From: a virus
Direction: 5' to 3' (one strand)
IMG/VR virus record: IMGVR_UViG_3300037635_002892
Coordinates: 1-21,870 of that record
Length of the DNA: 21,870 nucleotides
Shown here in pieces: positions 6,652 through 13,902 of the stretch. Numbering within the stretch: position 1 is the first letter of the stretch; each line of letters opens with the position of its first letter. The position numbers and the translations under genes were made by a program. The notes beneath the pieces are model-generated. The model made no database searches, was not told where the DNA came from, and worked only from the letters and a program-made list of their open reading frames with translations.

Positions 6652-6767
6652 TGAGGTTGGGACGGATATTTGTAGACAAGGGCAATGCCCTTCGTCCTTG
6701 TCCTGGCGCGAGTTTTACCTCCAATCCACGCGCCGCATTGTCCGTTCCAACGCTTTTAAAGGGGTAA
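6651..6767 (+). CDS. Very small coupled ORF, 38 aa
   Basis: This short frame fills the otherwise empty 119-bp gap before the portal. Its ATG overlaps the preceding stop (TAATG), and AGAGGG at 6635-6640 provides a ribosome site with 10-nt spacing. The product is basic and Pro/Leu-rich, beginning MRLGRIFVDKG and ending VPTLLKG. The last two codons AAG GGG (6759-6764) are the portal gene's Shine-Dalgarno, the same arrangement as in the tagged genes. A small stem (AAGGGC-AAT-GCCCTT, 6678-6692) lies inside it. It may be a real peptide gene or simply a translated leader that couples the portal to upstream translation. No homology is recognised. Confidence 0.45.
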   Translation: MRLGRIFVDKGNALRPCPGASFTSNPRAALSVPTLLKG

Positions 6768-6770
6768 GAG

Positions 6771-9218
6771 ATGGCTATTGAAAAGGGTATCGGTTCTGGT
6801 GGTGATAACATCATCCCTATGAACCCAGAAGAGCAAATCGACATTGTTGAAATGGCAGCAGAGCCAGGTCAAATAACAATGGATGATGGCTCTGTTCTAT
6901 TGGGTGATATCTCAGAAGAAATGATGATGACTGAGGTGCCAATAGAAATTCCTTTCGATGCCAACTTGGCAGACTACATGGATGAGTCTGATGCCACCGC
7001 GATTGCTTCTGACTTGGTAGGCGATATCGAAGATGATATGAGCTCTCGTCAAGATTGGGAAGATACTTACAAGAATGGTATTGAGCTTCTTGGCATGAAG
7101 TACGAAGAGCGCTCTCAGCCGTTTGAAGGTGCCTCTGGCGTTGTGCATCCTTTGCTTGCTGAGTCTGTTACTCAGTTCCAAGCGCAGGCTTATCGTGAGT
7201 TATTGCCCGCTGGCGGTCCCGTCCGCACACAAATTATTGGTGATGAGAATAGAGATGTTTTGGCGCAAGCTGAGCGCGTCAAGAATTACATGAATTACCA
7301 GATTACTTACGAGATGGAAGAGTATGACCCTGAGTTAGACCAGATGCTGTTCTATCTTCCGCTAATAGGCAGTACCTTTAAGAAGGTTTACTTTGACCCG
7401 TTGTTACAAAGAGCGGTGTCCAAGTTTGTGCACGCTGAAGATTTAGTCGTTCCCTATTCAGCCACAGACTTGGCATCCGCCAATCGCATTACGCACATCG
7501 TAAAGATGAACAAGAATGAGGTTCGCAAGCTTCAGCTTACAGGTTTCTATTCTGACATTGATTTGCCAGGCGATGGTTATTCCGAAGAAGATTACTCAGA
7601 AGTCCAAGAGACTATTGATGACGTTCAGGGCATTTCTCCTACTGGAGACAATGAGGACATTACGTTGTACGAAGTGCATACAAACTTAGACCTTCCTGGG
7701 TTTGAGGATTTGGATGCAGAGAACGAAGAAACAGGCTTGCAGCTTCCTTACATTGTTACTATCTGTGAGAAAAACGGTAAGGTCTTGTCAATTCGCCGTA
7801 ACTATGAGCAGACTGACCCGCTTCGCCGCGCCAAGCCTTATTTTGTTCATTACAAGTTTCTTCCCGGTCTTGGCTTCTATGGCTTTGGTCTAACGCATAT
7901 GATTGGCGGCTTATCGCAGGCAGCCACAAGCCTTTTGAGACAGCTTATTGATGCTGGTACGCTGTCCAACCTTCCGGCAGGATTTAAAGCGCGTGGTGCT
8001 CGTATTCGTGACGAAGATGAGCCACTAAATCCCGGTGAATTCCGAGATATTGATGTTGCTGGCATGGATATTCGTCAGTCACTGATGACCCTGCCATTTA
8101 AAGAGCCCTCACAGACGCTGTACTCGCTTCTGGGTACGCTTGTTGACTCAGGACGTAGGTTTGCGTCTATGGCCGATATGAAGGTGGCTGAGATGGGCGG
8201 AGAGACGCCTGTAGGCACCACTATGGCTATTATGGAGCGCGGCACAAAAGTCATGTCCGCCATTCATAAGCGTTTGCACTATTCTCAGAAGGTTGAGTTT
8301 AAGCTACTGGCCAATGTTTTCGGCAAGTTTATGGCGCCTATGTATCCGTATGCAGTTCCTGGCGCTCCTCCAGAAATAAAGACGACAGACTTTGATGACC
8401 GCATTGATGTCTTGCCAGTTTCAGACCCGAACATTTTCTCTATGTCTCAGCGCATTGCTTTGGCGCAGACAGAATTGCAGTTGGTTCAGTCTAATCCTGA
8501 AATCCATGGAAATGAGCGCGGCCTATATCAAGCGTACAGAAAAATGTATGAAGCGTTAGGAGTTACCAATGTTGATTCCATACTCCCTCCACCACCTCAG
8601 CCACAACCTACTAATCCGGCTAAGGAGAATCAAGAGGCTATGCGAGGCAAGTCTTTACAGGCTTTCCCAACACAGAATCATCAGGCGCATATCGAAGCGC
8701 ACCTCGCTATTATTGCAACACCTGTGGCACAGGCTAACGCAGCTATAGTGATGACCTTGCAGGGTCATATTCAAGAACATCTTGGATTTATGGCTGAGCA
8801 GATGGCTCAAGAAGAAGTTACTTCAGGCCTAACTCAAGAACAAATGATGCAGTTGCAGGCCTCTCCAGAAGGCATGCAAGCATTGCAAGACGACATTGCT
8901 TCTCGTGCTGCTGAGCTTGTTGGAGAGCTAACAGAGCAATATGCACAGGCGGTGGCCCCACCACAACAGCAAGACCCTCTAGTGGCCATTCGCCAGCAGG
9001 AGCTTGCTTTACGCGGCGCTGACATACAGCGCAGAGCTAAAGAGGCTGAAGATAGAGCCCAGCTTGACCGCGAAAAGGAAATGAATGACCAGATGGAAGC
9101 TTCGGCCCGCATTAGCATTCAAAAAGAAGCTCTGGACGAAAAAACCAGAGTTGCAGAGGAGCGCATTCAAACTCAGCGCGATATTGCAGCGTTAAACAAC
9201 ATGTCAAAGGGGCAATAA
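6771..9218 (+). CDS. Portal protein, 815 aa
   Basis: The product is the dodecameric ring at the unique capsid vertex through which DNA is packaged and ejected. The call rests on position after TerL, large size and portal-like features. These are an acidic N-terminal extension (about 1-75), the conserved-looking ERSQPFEGASGVVHPLLAES region (about 106-125), a central beta-rich domain, and an Ala/Gln/Glu-rich C-terminal coiled coil (about 730-805) resembling a barrel. At 815 aa it is in the size class of P22-type portals rather than the shorter T7 or HK97 types. This agrees with a P22 gp4-like adaptor downstream. AAGGGG lies 6 nt before the start. Another AAGGGG (9207-9212) at its end serves the next gene. 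Confidence 0.85.
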   Translation: MAIEKGIGSGGDNIIPMNPEEQIDIVEMAAEPGQITMDDGSVLLGDISEEMMMTEVPIEIPFDANLADYMDESDATAIASDLVGDIEDDMSSRQDWEDTYKNGIELLGMKYEERSQPFEGASGVVHPLLAESVTQFQAQAYRELLPAGGPVRTQIIGDENRDVLAQAERVKNYMNYQITYEMEEYDPELDQMLFYLPLIGSTFKKVYFDPLLQRAVSKFVHAEDLVVPYSATDLASANRITHIVKMNKNEVRKLQLTGFYSDIDLPGDGYSEEDYSEVQETIDDVQGISPTGDNEDITLYEVHTNLDLPGFEDLDAENEETGLQLPYIVTICEKNGKVLSIRRNYEQTDPLRRAKPYFVHYKFLPGLGFYGFGLTHMIGGLSQAATSLLRQLIDAGTLSNLPAGFKARGARIRDEDEPLNPGEFRDIDVAGMDIRQSLMTLPFKEPSQTLYSLLGTLVDSGRRFASMADMKVAEMGGETPVGTTMAIMERGTKVMSAIHKRLHYSQKVEFKLLANVFGKFMAPMYPYAVPGAPPEIKTTDFDDRIDVLPVSDPNIFSMSQRIALAQTELQLVQSNPEIHGNERGLYQAYRKMYEALGVTNVDSILPPPPQPQPTNPAKENQEAMRGKSLQAFPTQNHQAHIEAHLAIIATPVAQANAAIVMTLQGHIQEHLGFMAEQMAQEEVTSGLTQEQMMQLQASPEGMQALQDDIASRAAELVGELTEQYAQAVAPPQQQDPLVAIRQQELALRGADIQRRAKEAEDRAQLDREKEMNDQMEASARISIQKEALDEKTRVAEERIQTQRDIAALNNMSKGQ

Positions 9219-9494
9219 ATGTCAGCAAGTTCACTAAACCGCAAAGTTGCAGAGATAGAAAAAGCCAAGAAAGTGGAGCGTAGAAATGCCGCTATTAAAA
9301 GGTACGAGTCAGAAAACGATATCGTCAAACATATCGAAGTTGAGGAGCGAGGGGTACCCGCAGAGACAATCAGTAGCGATAGCCCTGAACCAATCAAAGC
9401 CGAAGCCCCAAAGGCAAAGCCCAAAAAAGCAGCCAAAAAAGCCAGTAGCGCTAAAAAAGGGTGGAGTAGTAAAAGGGTTCTCTCCGATAGCTAG
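9219..9494 (+). CDS. Basic/acidic coiled protein overlapping the next gene, 91 aa
   Basis: It starts immediately after the portal stop (TAAATG) with a strong AAGGGG Shine-Dalgarno 6 nt upstream. The N-terminal 45 residues look helical (VAEIEKAKKVERRNAAIKRY). The rest is Pro/Glu/Lys-rich and low in complexity, with Ala-Lys repeats (KAKPKKAAKKASSAKKG). From 9286 onward its DNA is also read in another frame by the GG-tagged protein at 9286-9522, giving about 209 bp of dual coding. The start signals argue that it is translated. The low-complexity second half may be a by-product of the Lys/Pro-rich overlapping frame. No family is recognised. Confidence 0.55.
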   Translation: MSASSLNRKVAEIEKAKKVERRNAAIKRYESENDIVKHIEVEERGVPAETISSDSPEPIKAEAPKAKPKKAAKKASSAKKGWSSKRVLSDS

Positions 9495-9522
9495 GCCACA
9501 AAGATTTCAAGGTGTTTTCTAA
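9286..9522 (+). CDS. Conserved small phage protein with C-terminal GG tag, 78 aa
   Basis: The N-terminal 35 residues match a pattern common in small phage proteins: TSQKTISSNISKLRSEGYPQ followed by RQSVAIAL, normally read as a short helical motif of unknown function. A Lys/Pro/Gln linker follows, then KGGVVKGFSPIARPQ and RFQGVF, a diverged version of the tag at 4888-6238. The ATG has GGAG at 9275-9278 with 7-nt spacing. AAGG at 9509-9512 precedes the next start, which overlaps the stop (TAATG). It is encoded largely within the 91-aa gene in a different frame. Because of the recognisable motif this frame is the more certain of the two. Confidence 0.75.
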   Translation: MPLLKGTSQKTISSNISKLRSEGYPQRQSVAIALNQSKPKPQRQSPKKQPKKPVALKKGGVVKGFSPIARPQRFQGVF

Positions 9523-9728
9523 TGAGCGCGGAAGAAGTGGCCCGTAAAATGCTGGAATTACGCATCCTGCCACGATTTATGATGTTTTGCATGACAGGTG
9601 TTTACATTAGATGTATTGAATGGGCGCTTAGTCAGCCCGATTTATCTACACAGCAGAGTGCGTTGATAAGCGTAGTTACTGGTGCAATGACAGGTTCATT
9701 GGCAGTATGGCTAAATTCAGAGAAGTAA
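9522..9728 (+). CDS. Small two-TM membrane protein, holin-like, 68 aa
   Basis: The protein has two predicted membrane segments (about 16-34 and 46-64) separated by a short polar loop containing SQPDLSTQQSA, with charged ends. Size and topology fit small holins, and the gene starts a run of membrane-associated genes leading to the 3TM holin at 10808. Similar proteins with ILPRF...STQQSALISVVTGAMTG are, as far as I recall, frequent in marine phages. Holin function is inferred from topology and context only; an accessory or antiholin role is equally possible. The start is coupled (TAATG). Confidence 0.7.
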   Translation: MSAEEVARKMLELRILPRFMMFCMTGVYIRCIEWALSQPDLSTQQSALISVVTGAMTGSLAVWLNSEK

Positions 9729-10130
9729 ATGGCGGCAAAGCTAAGTGAGAACACTGAGGTAGCACTACCGTTACGCAACATTATTAGTATGGTTGCGGCG
9801 GCTAGTCTAGCAACGTGGGCTTACTTTGGTTTGATTGAAAGACTAAACACACTAGAAACTAACCAGACAATGATGCAGTCTGACTTGGAACAGAACACAG
9901 AGTTTCGCATCAAATGGCCTCGCGGCGAGATGGGTAGCTTGCCCGCAGATAGCGAACAGTTCATGCTGATAGAACACATCGCCACTGAGCTAGAGAAGTT
10001 GCAAACAGAGATTGAAGAAGGTCGCGCGCCGTATGACCAGCAGCAGAAACTTACATTAGAGTTTTACGAGAAGCGTATTAGTGGCCTAGAGGAAAATTTA
10101 GAGAAGTTGCGGAACGGTAGCCATGATTGA
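9729..10130 (+). CDS. Membrane-anchored coiled-coil protein, 133 aa
   Basis: A single N-terminal membrane segment (about residues 17-34, NIISMVAAASLATWAYFG) is followed by a long helical, Glu/Gln-rich domain with coiled-coil character (RLNTLETNQT and LEKLQTEIEEG, then ISGLEENLEKLRNG). A conserved-looking KWPRGEMGSLPADSEQFMLI (62-81) lies between. It sits directly behind the holin-like gene and overlaps the next gene by 8 bp. An inner-membrane anchor with a periplasmic coiled coil recalls i-spanin architecture. The conserved centre is not a spanin feature I know, so a spanin role is only a suggestion. Confidence 0.7.
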   Translation: MAAKLSENTEVALPLRNIISMVAAASLATWAYFGLIERLNTLETNQTMMQSDLEQNTEFRIKWPRGEMGSLPADSEQFMLIEHIATELEKLQTEIEEGRAPYDQQQKLTLEFYEKRISGLEENLEKLRNGSHD

Positions 10131-10332
10131 ACTTACTTTTGTTTTATTGTTGGTTATAGGCGGTGAAAGGGCAGAATACACGCCGTACACTTCCTTGTCT
10201 GAATGCCTATCTACTAGACGTAAAATAGAAAGAAATATAGGGCGTTATCAAAACGACTTTAACAAGCGATGGACTTGTAAAGAGATGACGGTTAAAATGC
10301 AAGACGGGGCTATATTAGAAATAATTAAGTAG
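10123..10332 (+). CDS. Small exported or anchored protein, 69 aa
   Basis: A hydrophobic N-terminus (IELTFVLLLVIGG, 2-14) looks like a signal anchor. It is followed by a short soluble domain with two cysteines (C28, C52) that could form a disulfide outside the cytoplasm. There is no lipobox, so it is not an obvious outer-membrane spanin lipoprotein. It overlaps the coiled-coil gene by 8 bp, which suggests coordinated synthesis and perhaps a physical partnership, as in spanin pairs. Function unproven. Confidence 0.65.
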   Translation: MIELTFVLLLVIGGERAEYTPYTSLSECLSTRRKIERNIGRYQNDFNKRWTCKEMTVKMQDGAILEIIK

Positions 10333-10357
10333 TTGGAGGGTTTGTTTGGAGTAGAAA

Positions 10358-10798
10358 ATGGACCCAGCATCCGCCATAGCCATAGCAACAGCAAGCTTTT
10401 CCGCCCTTAAAAAGGGCTTTTCTATTTCCAAAGATGTCTACGCTATGGCTGGGGACATCGGCAAGTTTATGGACGCTATAGACTCCATAAAAAGCAATCA
10501 CAAAGAACAAAAGAAAAAGTACGGCAGTGTTGGAGAGGAGGCTCTTCAGACATTTGTTGCCAATAGAAAAGCTCAAGACATGGAGAATGAGCTTAGAAAC
10601 TTTCTGATTGCAACTTACGGTCTTAATGCCTGGCAGGACGTTCTCAAGATACAAGCTCAGATAAGAAAAGAAAGGTTAGCCATGCGAGAAGAGAGGCGGC
10701 GCCAAATAAAACAGGCTATAGAAATATCTTTCATAGCTCTTGTAGCCATAATAGGTTTACTTGCTGTATATTTATTTGCTATGTACTTAAAAGGGTAG
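10358..10798 (+). CDS. Helical protein with C-terminal TM, 146 aa
   Basis: It begins MDPASAIAIATASFSALKKG, an Ala-rich amphipathic stretch, continues with a charged helical middle, and ends in one strong membrane segment (about 124-143, ISFIALVAIIGLLAVYLFAM). Ribosome site GGAG lies upstream at about 10345. It belongs to the membrane-gene run between portal and holin. Comparable DPASAIA proteins occur in marine phages, to my recollection annotated only as hypothetical. A tail-anchored topology would place the bulk in the cytoplasm. A terminator-like hairpin lies within codons 16-22. Confidence 0.7.
   Translation: MDPASAIAIATASFSALKKGFSISKDVYAMAGDIGKFMDAIDSIKSNHKEQKKKYGSVGEEALQTFVANRKAQDMENELRNFLIATYGLNAWQDVLKIQAQIRKERLAMREERRRQIKQAIEISFIALVAIIGLLAVYLFAMYLKG
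10403..10421 (+). terminator. Terminator-like hairpin inside a gene
   Basis: GCCCTT-AAA-AAGGGC (10403-10417) is followed by TTTT (10418-10421) and more T/A. This has the form of an intrinsic terminator but lies within the coding sequence beginning at 10358. Translation would normally prevent its action. It may attenuate untranslated transcripts or be a coincidence. Confidence 0.3.
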
Positions 10799-10807
10799 GA
10801 GGTTCAC

Positions 10808-11203
10808 ATGCTACAAGCTTTGATAGGCCCAGCCACTGAAATAATTGGTAAATTTGTCGAGGACAAAGACCAAAAGAACAAGTTGGCGCATGAAATCGCC
10901 ACTATGGCAGAAAAACATGCTCAAGAGCTGGCAAAAGGCCAAATGGCTATTAACGCTGAAGAGGCAAAACACCGAAACATCTTTGTAGCTGGCTGGAGGC
11001 CGTTTATTGGCTGGACCTGTGGCGTTGCATTATTCGCGCATTTTATTTTATTTCCGTCAGCCGATGTGATTGCCGCGTATCTTGGATATGATGCAGTTTC
11101 TTACCCTGCCTTTGATATGGACAGCTTAATGACTATATTATTAGGAATGTTAGGGCTAGGGGGTATGCGGTCTTTTGAAAAGTATAAAAAACTTACGAAG
11201 TAA
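10808..11203 (+). CDS. Holin, 3TM GTA-type, 131 aa
   Basis: Likely the membrane pore-former that times lysis. It shows the arrangement of the gene-transfer-agent 3TM holin family: a charged helical N-terminal part, the signature NIFVAGWRPFIGWTCG (57-72) entering a membrane segment (about 67-90), and a C-terminal segment LLGMLGLGGMRSFEKYK (111-127). The ribosome site GGAGG lies just upstream. It is the last of the membrane-gene run. No endolysin gene is adjacent or visible elsewhere in the window, so the lytic enzyme must be outside it or unrecognised. Members of this family are often annotated only by similarity, without functional proof. Confidence 0.8.
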   Translation: MLQALIGPATEIIGKFVEDKDQKNKLAHEIATMAEKHAQELAKGQMAINAEEAKHRNIFVAGWRPFIGWTCGVALFAHFILFPSADVIAAYLGYDAVSYPAFDMDSLMTILLGMLGLGGMRSFEKYKKLTK

Positions 11204-11221
11204 TCCGCGCCTGGAGGGGTC

Positions 11222-11416
11222 ATGGACGTAATAGCACTTTCCGAACATTTGTTAAAGAACATCCGACAGCAGAAGGATGACTATGCAACTATGCTGTCGA
11301 ATGGTGCGGTAGAGAATATGGAAAACTACCGCTTTATAGTGGGTCAAATACGCGGTCTGACTTATTGTGAAGATGAAATTAGGGCCGCGATGAAAGGTGT
11401 CATTGAAGATGGCTAA
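11222..11416 (+). CDS. Small helical phage protein, 64 aa
   Basis: A short soluble protein, probably a two-helix bundle: LSEHLLKNIRQQKDDYATML and NYRFIVGQIRGLTYCEDEIR. Proteins with the ALxEHLLKxIR...YRxxxGQIRGL pattern are frequent in tailed phages near lysis or head genes, to my knowledge without assigned function. A GGAGGGG Shine-Dalgarno precedes the start. Its end overlaps the GroES-like gene by 8 bp (ATG at 11409). Confidence 0.75.
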   Translation: MDVIALSEHLLKNIRQQKDDYATMLSNGAVENMENYRFIVGQIRGLTYCEDEIRAAMKGVIEDG

Positions 11417-11894
11417 GAAACTATTCGTACCTGATAGGGTTACGGCAAATATGAAGTCTGACGCGCCGCAGACGCAAATCCCAAAGGCGGTAGAAAAAGC
11501 TCTTCCACAAGACGAAGAGAACAAAAACACACAGAACCCATCTGAAATGGACGGCTCTGCTTTAGAGAGGTTGCCACAGCCAGTGGGCTATCGACTTCTT
11601 GTAATCCCATATTACCCACCAGCAAAGACGAAGGGCGGAATCTACATTCCTGATGCAACTCGTGACAGAGAAGCATTTGCTACTGTTGCTGCGTATGTCG
11701 TTAAAGTGGGCCCAGACGCATACAAAGACAAGGATAAGTTTCCTTCAGGCGAGTGGTGTGGTGAAAAATCATGGGTACTTATGGGCAGATATGCTGGAAA
11801 TAGGTTCAAAGTGGACGGTCTTGAGGTAAGGCTCATAAATGACGATAACATTATCGCCACTATACTTGACCCATCAGATATCTCATATGTATAA
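11409..11894 (+). CDS. GroES-like co-chaperonin, 161 aa
   Basis: The protein should cap the host GroEL chamber and assist folding of phage proteins, as gp31 does for the T4 capsid protein. The C-terminal 108 residues carry the Cpn10 fold: PVGYRLLVIPYYPPAKTKGG (58-77), a mobile loop with the GroEL-binding hydrophobic tripeptide in GGIYIPD, then GEKSWVLMGRYAGNRFKVDG and the end NDDNIIATIL. The first 53 residues are a polar, unstructured extension absent from bacterial GroES (about 97 aa). An in-frame GTG at 11397 is possible, but ATG at 11409 gives a normal start. It sits directly before scaffold and capsid genes, which fits a role in capsid folding. Confidence 0.85.
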   Translation: MAKKLFVPDRVTANMKSDAPQTQIPKAVEKALPQDEENKNTQNPSEMDGSALERLPQPVGYRLLVIPYYPPAKTKGGIYIPDATRDREAFATVAAYVVKVGPDAYKDKDKFPSGEWCGEKSWVLMGRYAGNRFKVDGLEVRLINDDNIIATILDPSDISYV

Positions 11895-11912
11895 ATATAT
11901 TGGAGGCATATT

Positions 11913-12833
11913 ATGAGTATTGAAGAAATGCAAGAAGCAGAAGAAACTCTAACATTTGATGTTGATGAATCGGATGATTTGTCCTCTGCAAAGTCAGAAG
12001 ATAAACCCGAACAATTGTTAGATGTTTCTAATGACTCAGGGGCATCAGACGATGGCGCCTCTGATGATGATTTGGAAAACTACAGCGGTAATGTGCAGAA
12101 GCGCATTAACCAATTAACTGCAAAGCGAAAGCAGGCTATTGAAGAAGCGCAAGCCGCCTATCAATACGCTCAGCAAATGGCTCAAGAAAATGAGCATATT
12201 AAACAGCAGTTATCCCAGCAGCAGCAGGGTTATATTAACGAATATGGCACCCGTGTAGAATCTCAGCATGAACAGGCCAAAAGACTTCTAAAAGAAGCTC
12301 GTGATATTGGCGACATCGACAAAGAGATGGAGGCTCAGGACCTTCTTGCTCGCTTAGCTATTGAAAGAGAGCGTGTGCGGGTTCAAAAGACCCGTCAAGA
12401 GCAAGTTACAGAGCAGCCAGTTCAACAGGCACAGCAAGCGGCTCCACAGAGGGCGCAAGCTCAACCGTTGGACCAGAAGCTGGTTAGCTGGATGGAAAAG
12501 AATGATAGCTGGTTTAACAAGGATATGGTGATGACAAGTGGTGCAAAGGCCATTCACGATACTCTTGTTGGGGCCGAGGGCTTTGACCCAACCAGTGATG
12601 ATTATTATGCGGAAATTGATAAGCGTATGCGTAAAGAGTTTCCTCACAAGTTTCAGTCGCAGCGGCAAAACGCCCAAGCTGTTGCGCCTGCGTCCTCTGG
12701 ACGGTCTGTAAAATCAGGGCGGAAAAAGACGGTGGAATTATCCCCAGGACAAGTGGCTTTCGCCAAGAAGATGAATATTCCTCTTGAGCGGTATGCAAGA
12801 GAAGTCGCTAAACTAGACTCAAGGAGTTCATAA
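11913..12833 (+). CDS. Capsid scaffolding protein, 306 aa
   Basis: This is an internal scaffold that guides procapsid assembly and leaves before DNA packaging. It has the classical layout. There is an acidic, disordered N-terminus (1-55, Asp/Glu/Ser-rich), then a long Gln/Ala/Glu coiled coil (about 62-165). A Gln/Pro linker follows, and then a basic C-terminal part (about 240-306, including SGRSVKSGRKKT) suited to binding the capsid shell. GGAGG lies upstream. It is followed without gap by the head-region gene and then the capsid. No protease gene or protease domain is seen nearby, so cleavage is not indicated. Confidence 0.8.
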   Translation: MSIEEMQEAEETLTFDVDESDDLSSAKSEDKPEQLLDVSNDSGASDDGASDDDLENYSGNVQKRINQLTAKRKQAIEEAQAAYQYAQQMAQENEHIKQQLSQQQQGYINEYGTRVESQHEQAKRLLKEARDIGDIDKEMEAQDLLARLAIERERVRVQKTRQEQVTEQPVQQAQQAAPQRAQAQPLDQKLVSWMEKNDSWFNKDMVMTSGAKAIHDTLVGAEGFDPTSDDYYAEIDKRMRKEFPHKFQSQRQNAQAVAPASSGRSVKSGRKKTVELSPGQVAFAKKMNIPLERYAREVAKLDSRSS

Positions 12834-13288
12834 TGGTAGACCGCACAAGCCGGGATTCGCAAACCCGTGAAAAAACAGCGAGAGTAGATGCTTGGCGCCC
12901 ACCATCAACCCTTGAAGCACCAGAGGCCCCTGTGGGCTTTAAACACCGCTGGATTCGTGAGTCCGTAATGGAATACGATGACCGCAACAACGTCCATAAG
13001 CGCCGCCGTGAAGGTTGGGAGCTTGTACGGGCGGAAGATTACCCTGATTTTGATGCACCTGTCATTGATGAAGGAAAGAACGCTGGCGTAATCGGCGTAG
13101 GTGGTTTGGTTCTTGCCAGAATACCTGAAGAGATTGTGGAACAGCGTGATGCACATTACCGTAGTGTCACAGAAAATCAAATGGAAGCTGTAGATAGAGA
13201 CTGGATGCGTGAGTCCAATGCGGCCATGCCCAAGCTAAATCCGCAGCGTTCAAGTCAAGTAACTTTTGGCTCAAGAGGCCAAAAATAA
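12833..13288 (+). CDS. Conserved head-region protein, 151 aa
   Basis: A soluble charged protein lying between scaffold and decoration/capsid genes, the position in which I recall similar proteins in marine phages. Recognisable islands are FKHRWIRESVMEYDDRNNVH (35-54), then GWELVRAEDYPDFD and GGLVLARIPEEIVEQR. The ending NPQRSSQVTFGSRGQK is basic. It starts on the scaffold's stop codon (TAATG), with AAGGAG upstream. Function unknown; the location suggests a part in head assembly. No catalytic motif is seen. Confidence 0.75.
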   Translation: MVDRTSRDSQTREKTARVDAWRPPSTLEAPEAPVGFKHRWIRESVMEYDDRNNVHKRRREGWELVRAEDYPDFDAPVIDEGKNAGVIGVGGLVLARIPEEIVEQRDAHYRSVTENQMEAVDRDWMRESNAAMPKLNPQRSSQVTFGSRGQK

Positions 13289-13308
13289 ACTCGTAAGGAG
13301 AGTTCAAA

Positions 13309-13890
13309 ATGGCAAATAAAGATGCTGCCTTTGGTCTGCGCCCAGCGCGGATGATGAACGGCTCAGCCTTTATGAACCAACAGAACCGCTATCGTATCGC
13401 TTCTGGCGCTACAACTGCAATTTTCCAAGGCGACCTAGTGGAAACACTGACTGCCGGAACAATTGGGGTTAAAGCCGCAGGCGAAACCGATGCTGCTCTG
13501 GGTGTGTTCAACGGCTGTCGTTACACTGACCCAACCACGAAAAAGGAAACTTTTTCAAACTTCTACCCTGGCTCAATTGCTGCTTCTGACATTGAAGCAT
13601 TCGTAATTGACGCACCAGACGTAGTTTATGAAATCCAGGCTGACGCTGCAATGCCAGTAACAGACCTGTTCGGTAACTTTGACATTGTTGTTGGCACAGG
13701 CGACACAAATTCAGGGCTTTCACGCACTGAAATTGGTGTTTCAACTGGTGCGACCACTGCAACACTGCCTCTGAAAGCGATTGATATTTCGCAAGACCCA
13801 GAGAACAGTGACACTGGCTCAGCTAACACAAACGTCATGGTTGTTATCAATAATCATTTGCTGTCTGCTGGCACAGTTGGCTTGGCATAA
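13309..13890 (+). CDS. Probable head decoration/structural protein, 193 aa
   Basis: The sequence is beta-rich with many Thr, Gly and Ala residues and very few Lys in the later part, typical of virion surface proteins. It starts MANKDAAFGLRPARMMNGSA and continues with YRIASGATTAIFQGDLVE and GVFNGCRYTDPTTKKETFSN, a family I associate with genes directly upstream of marine-phage capsid genes. A strong AAGGAG precedes the start. It is separated from the capsid gene by only 12 bp. A decoration or capsid-stabilising role is inferred from position and composition. Confidence 0.7.
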   Translation: MANKDAAFGLRPARMMNGSAFMNQQNRYRIASGATTAIFQGDLVETLTAGTIGVKAAGETDAALGVFNGCRYTDPTTKKETFSNFYPGSIAASDIEAFVIDAPDVVYEIQADAAMPVTDLFGNFDIVVGTGDTNSGLSRTEIGVSTGATTATLPLKAIDISQDPENSDTGSANTNVMVVINNHLLSAGTVGLA

Positions 13891-13902
13891 GGGGACTAGA
13901 TA

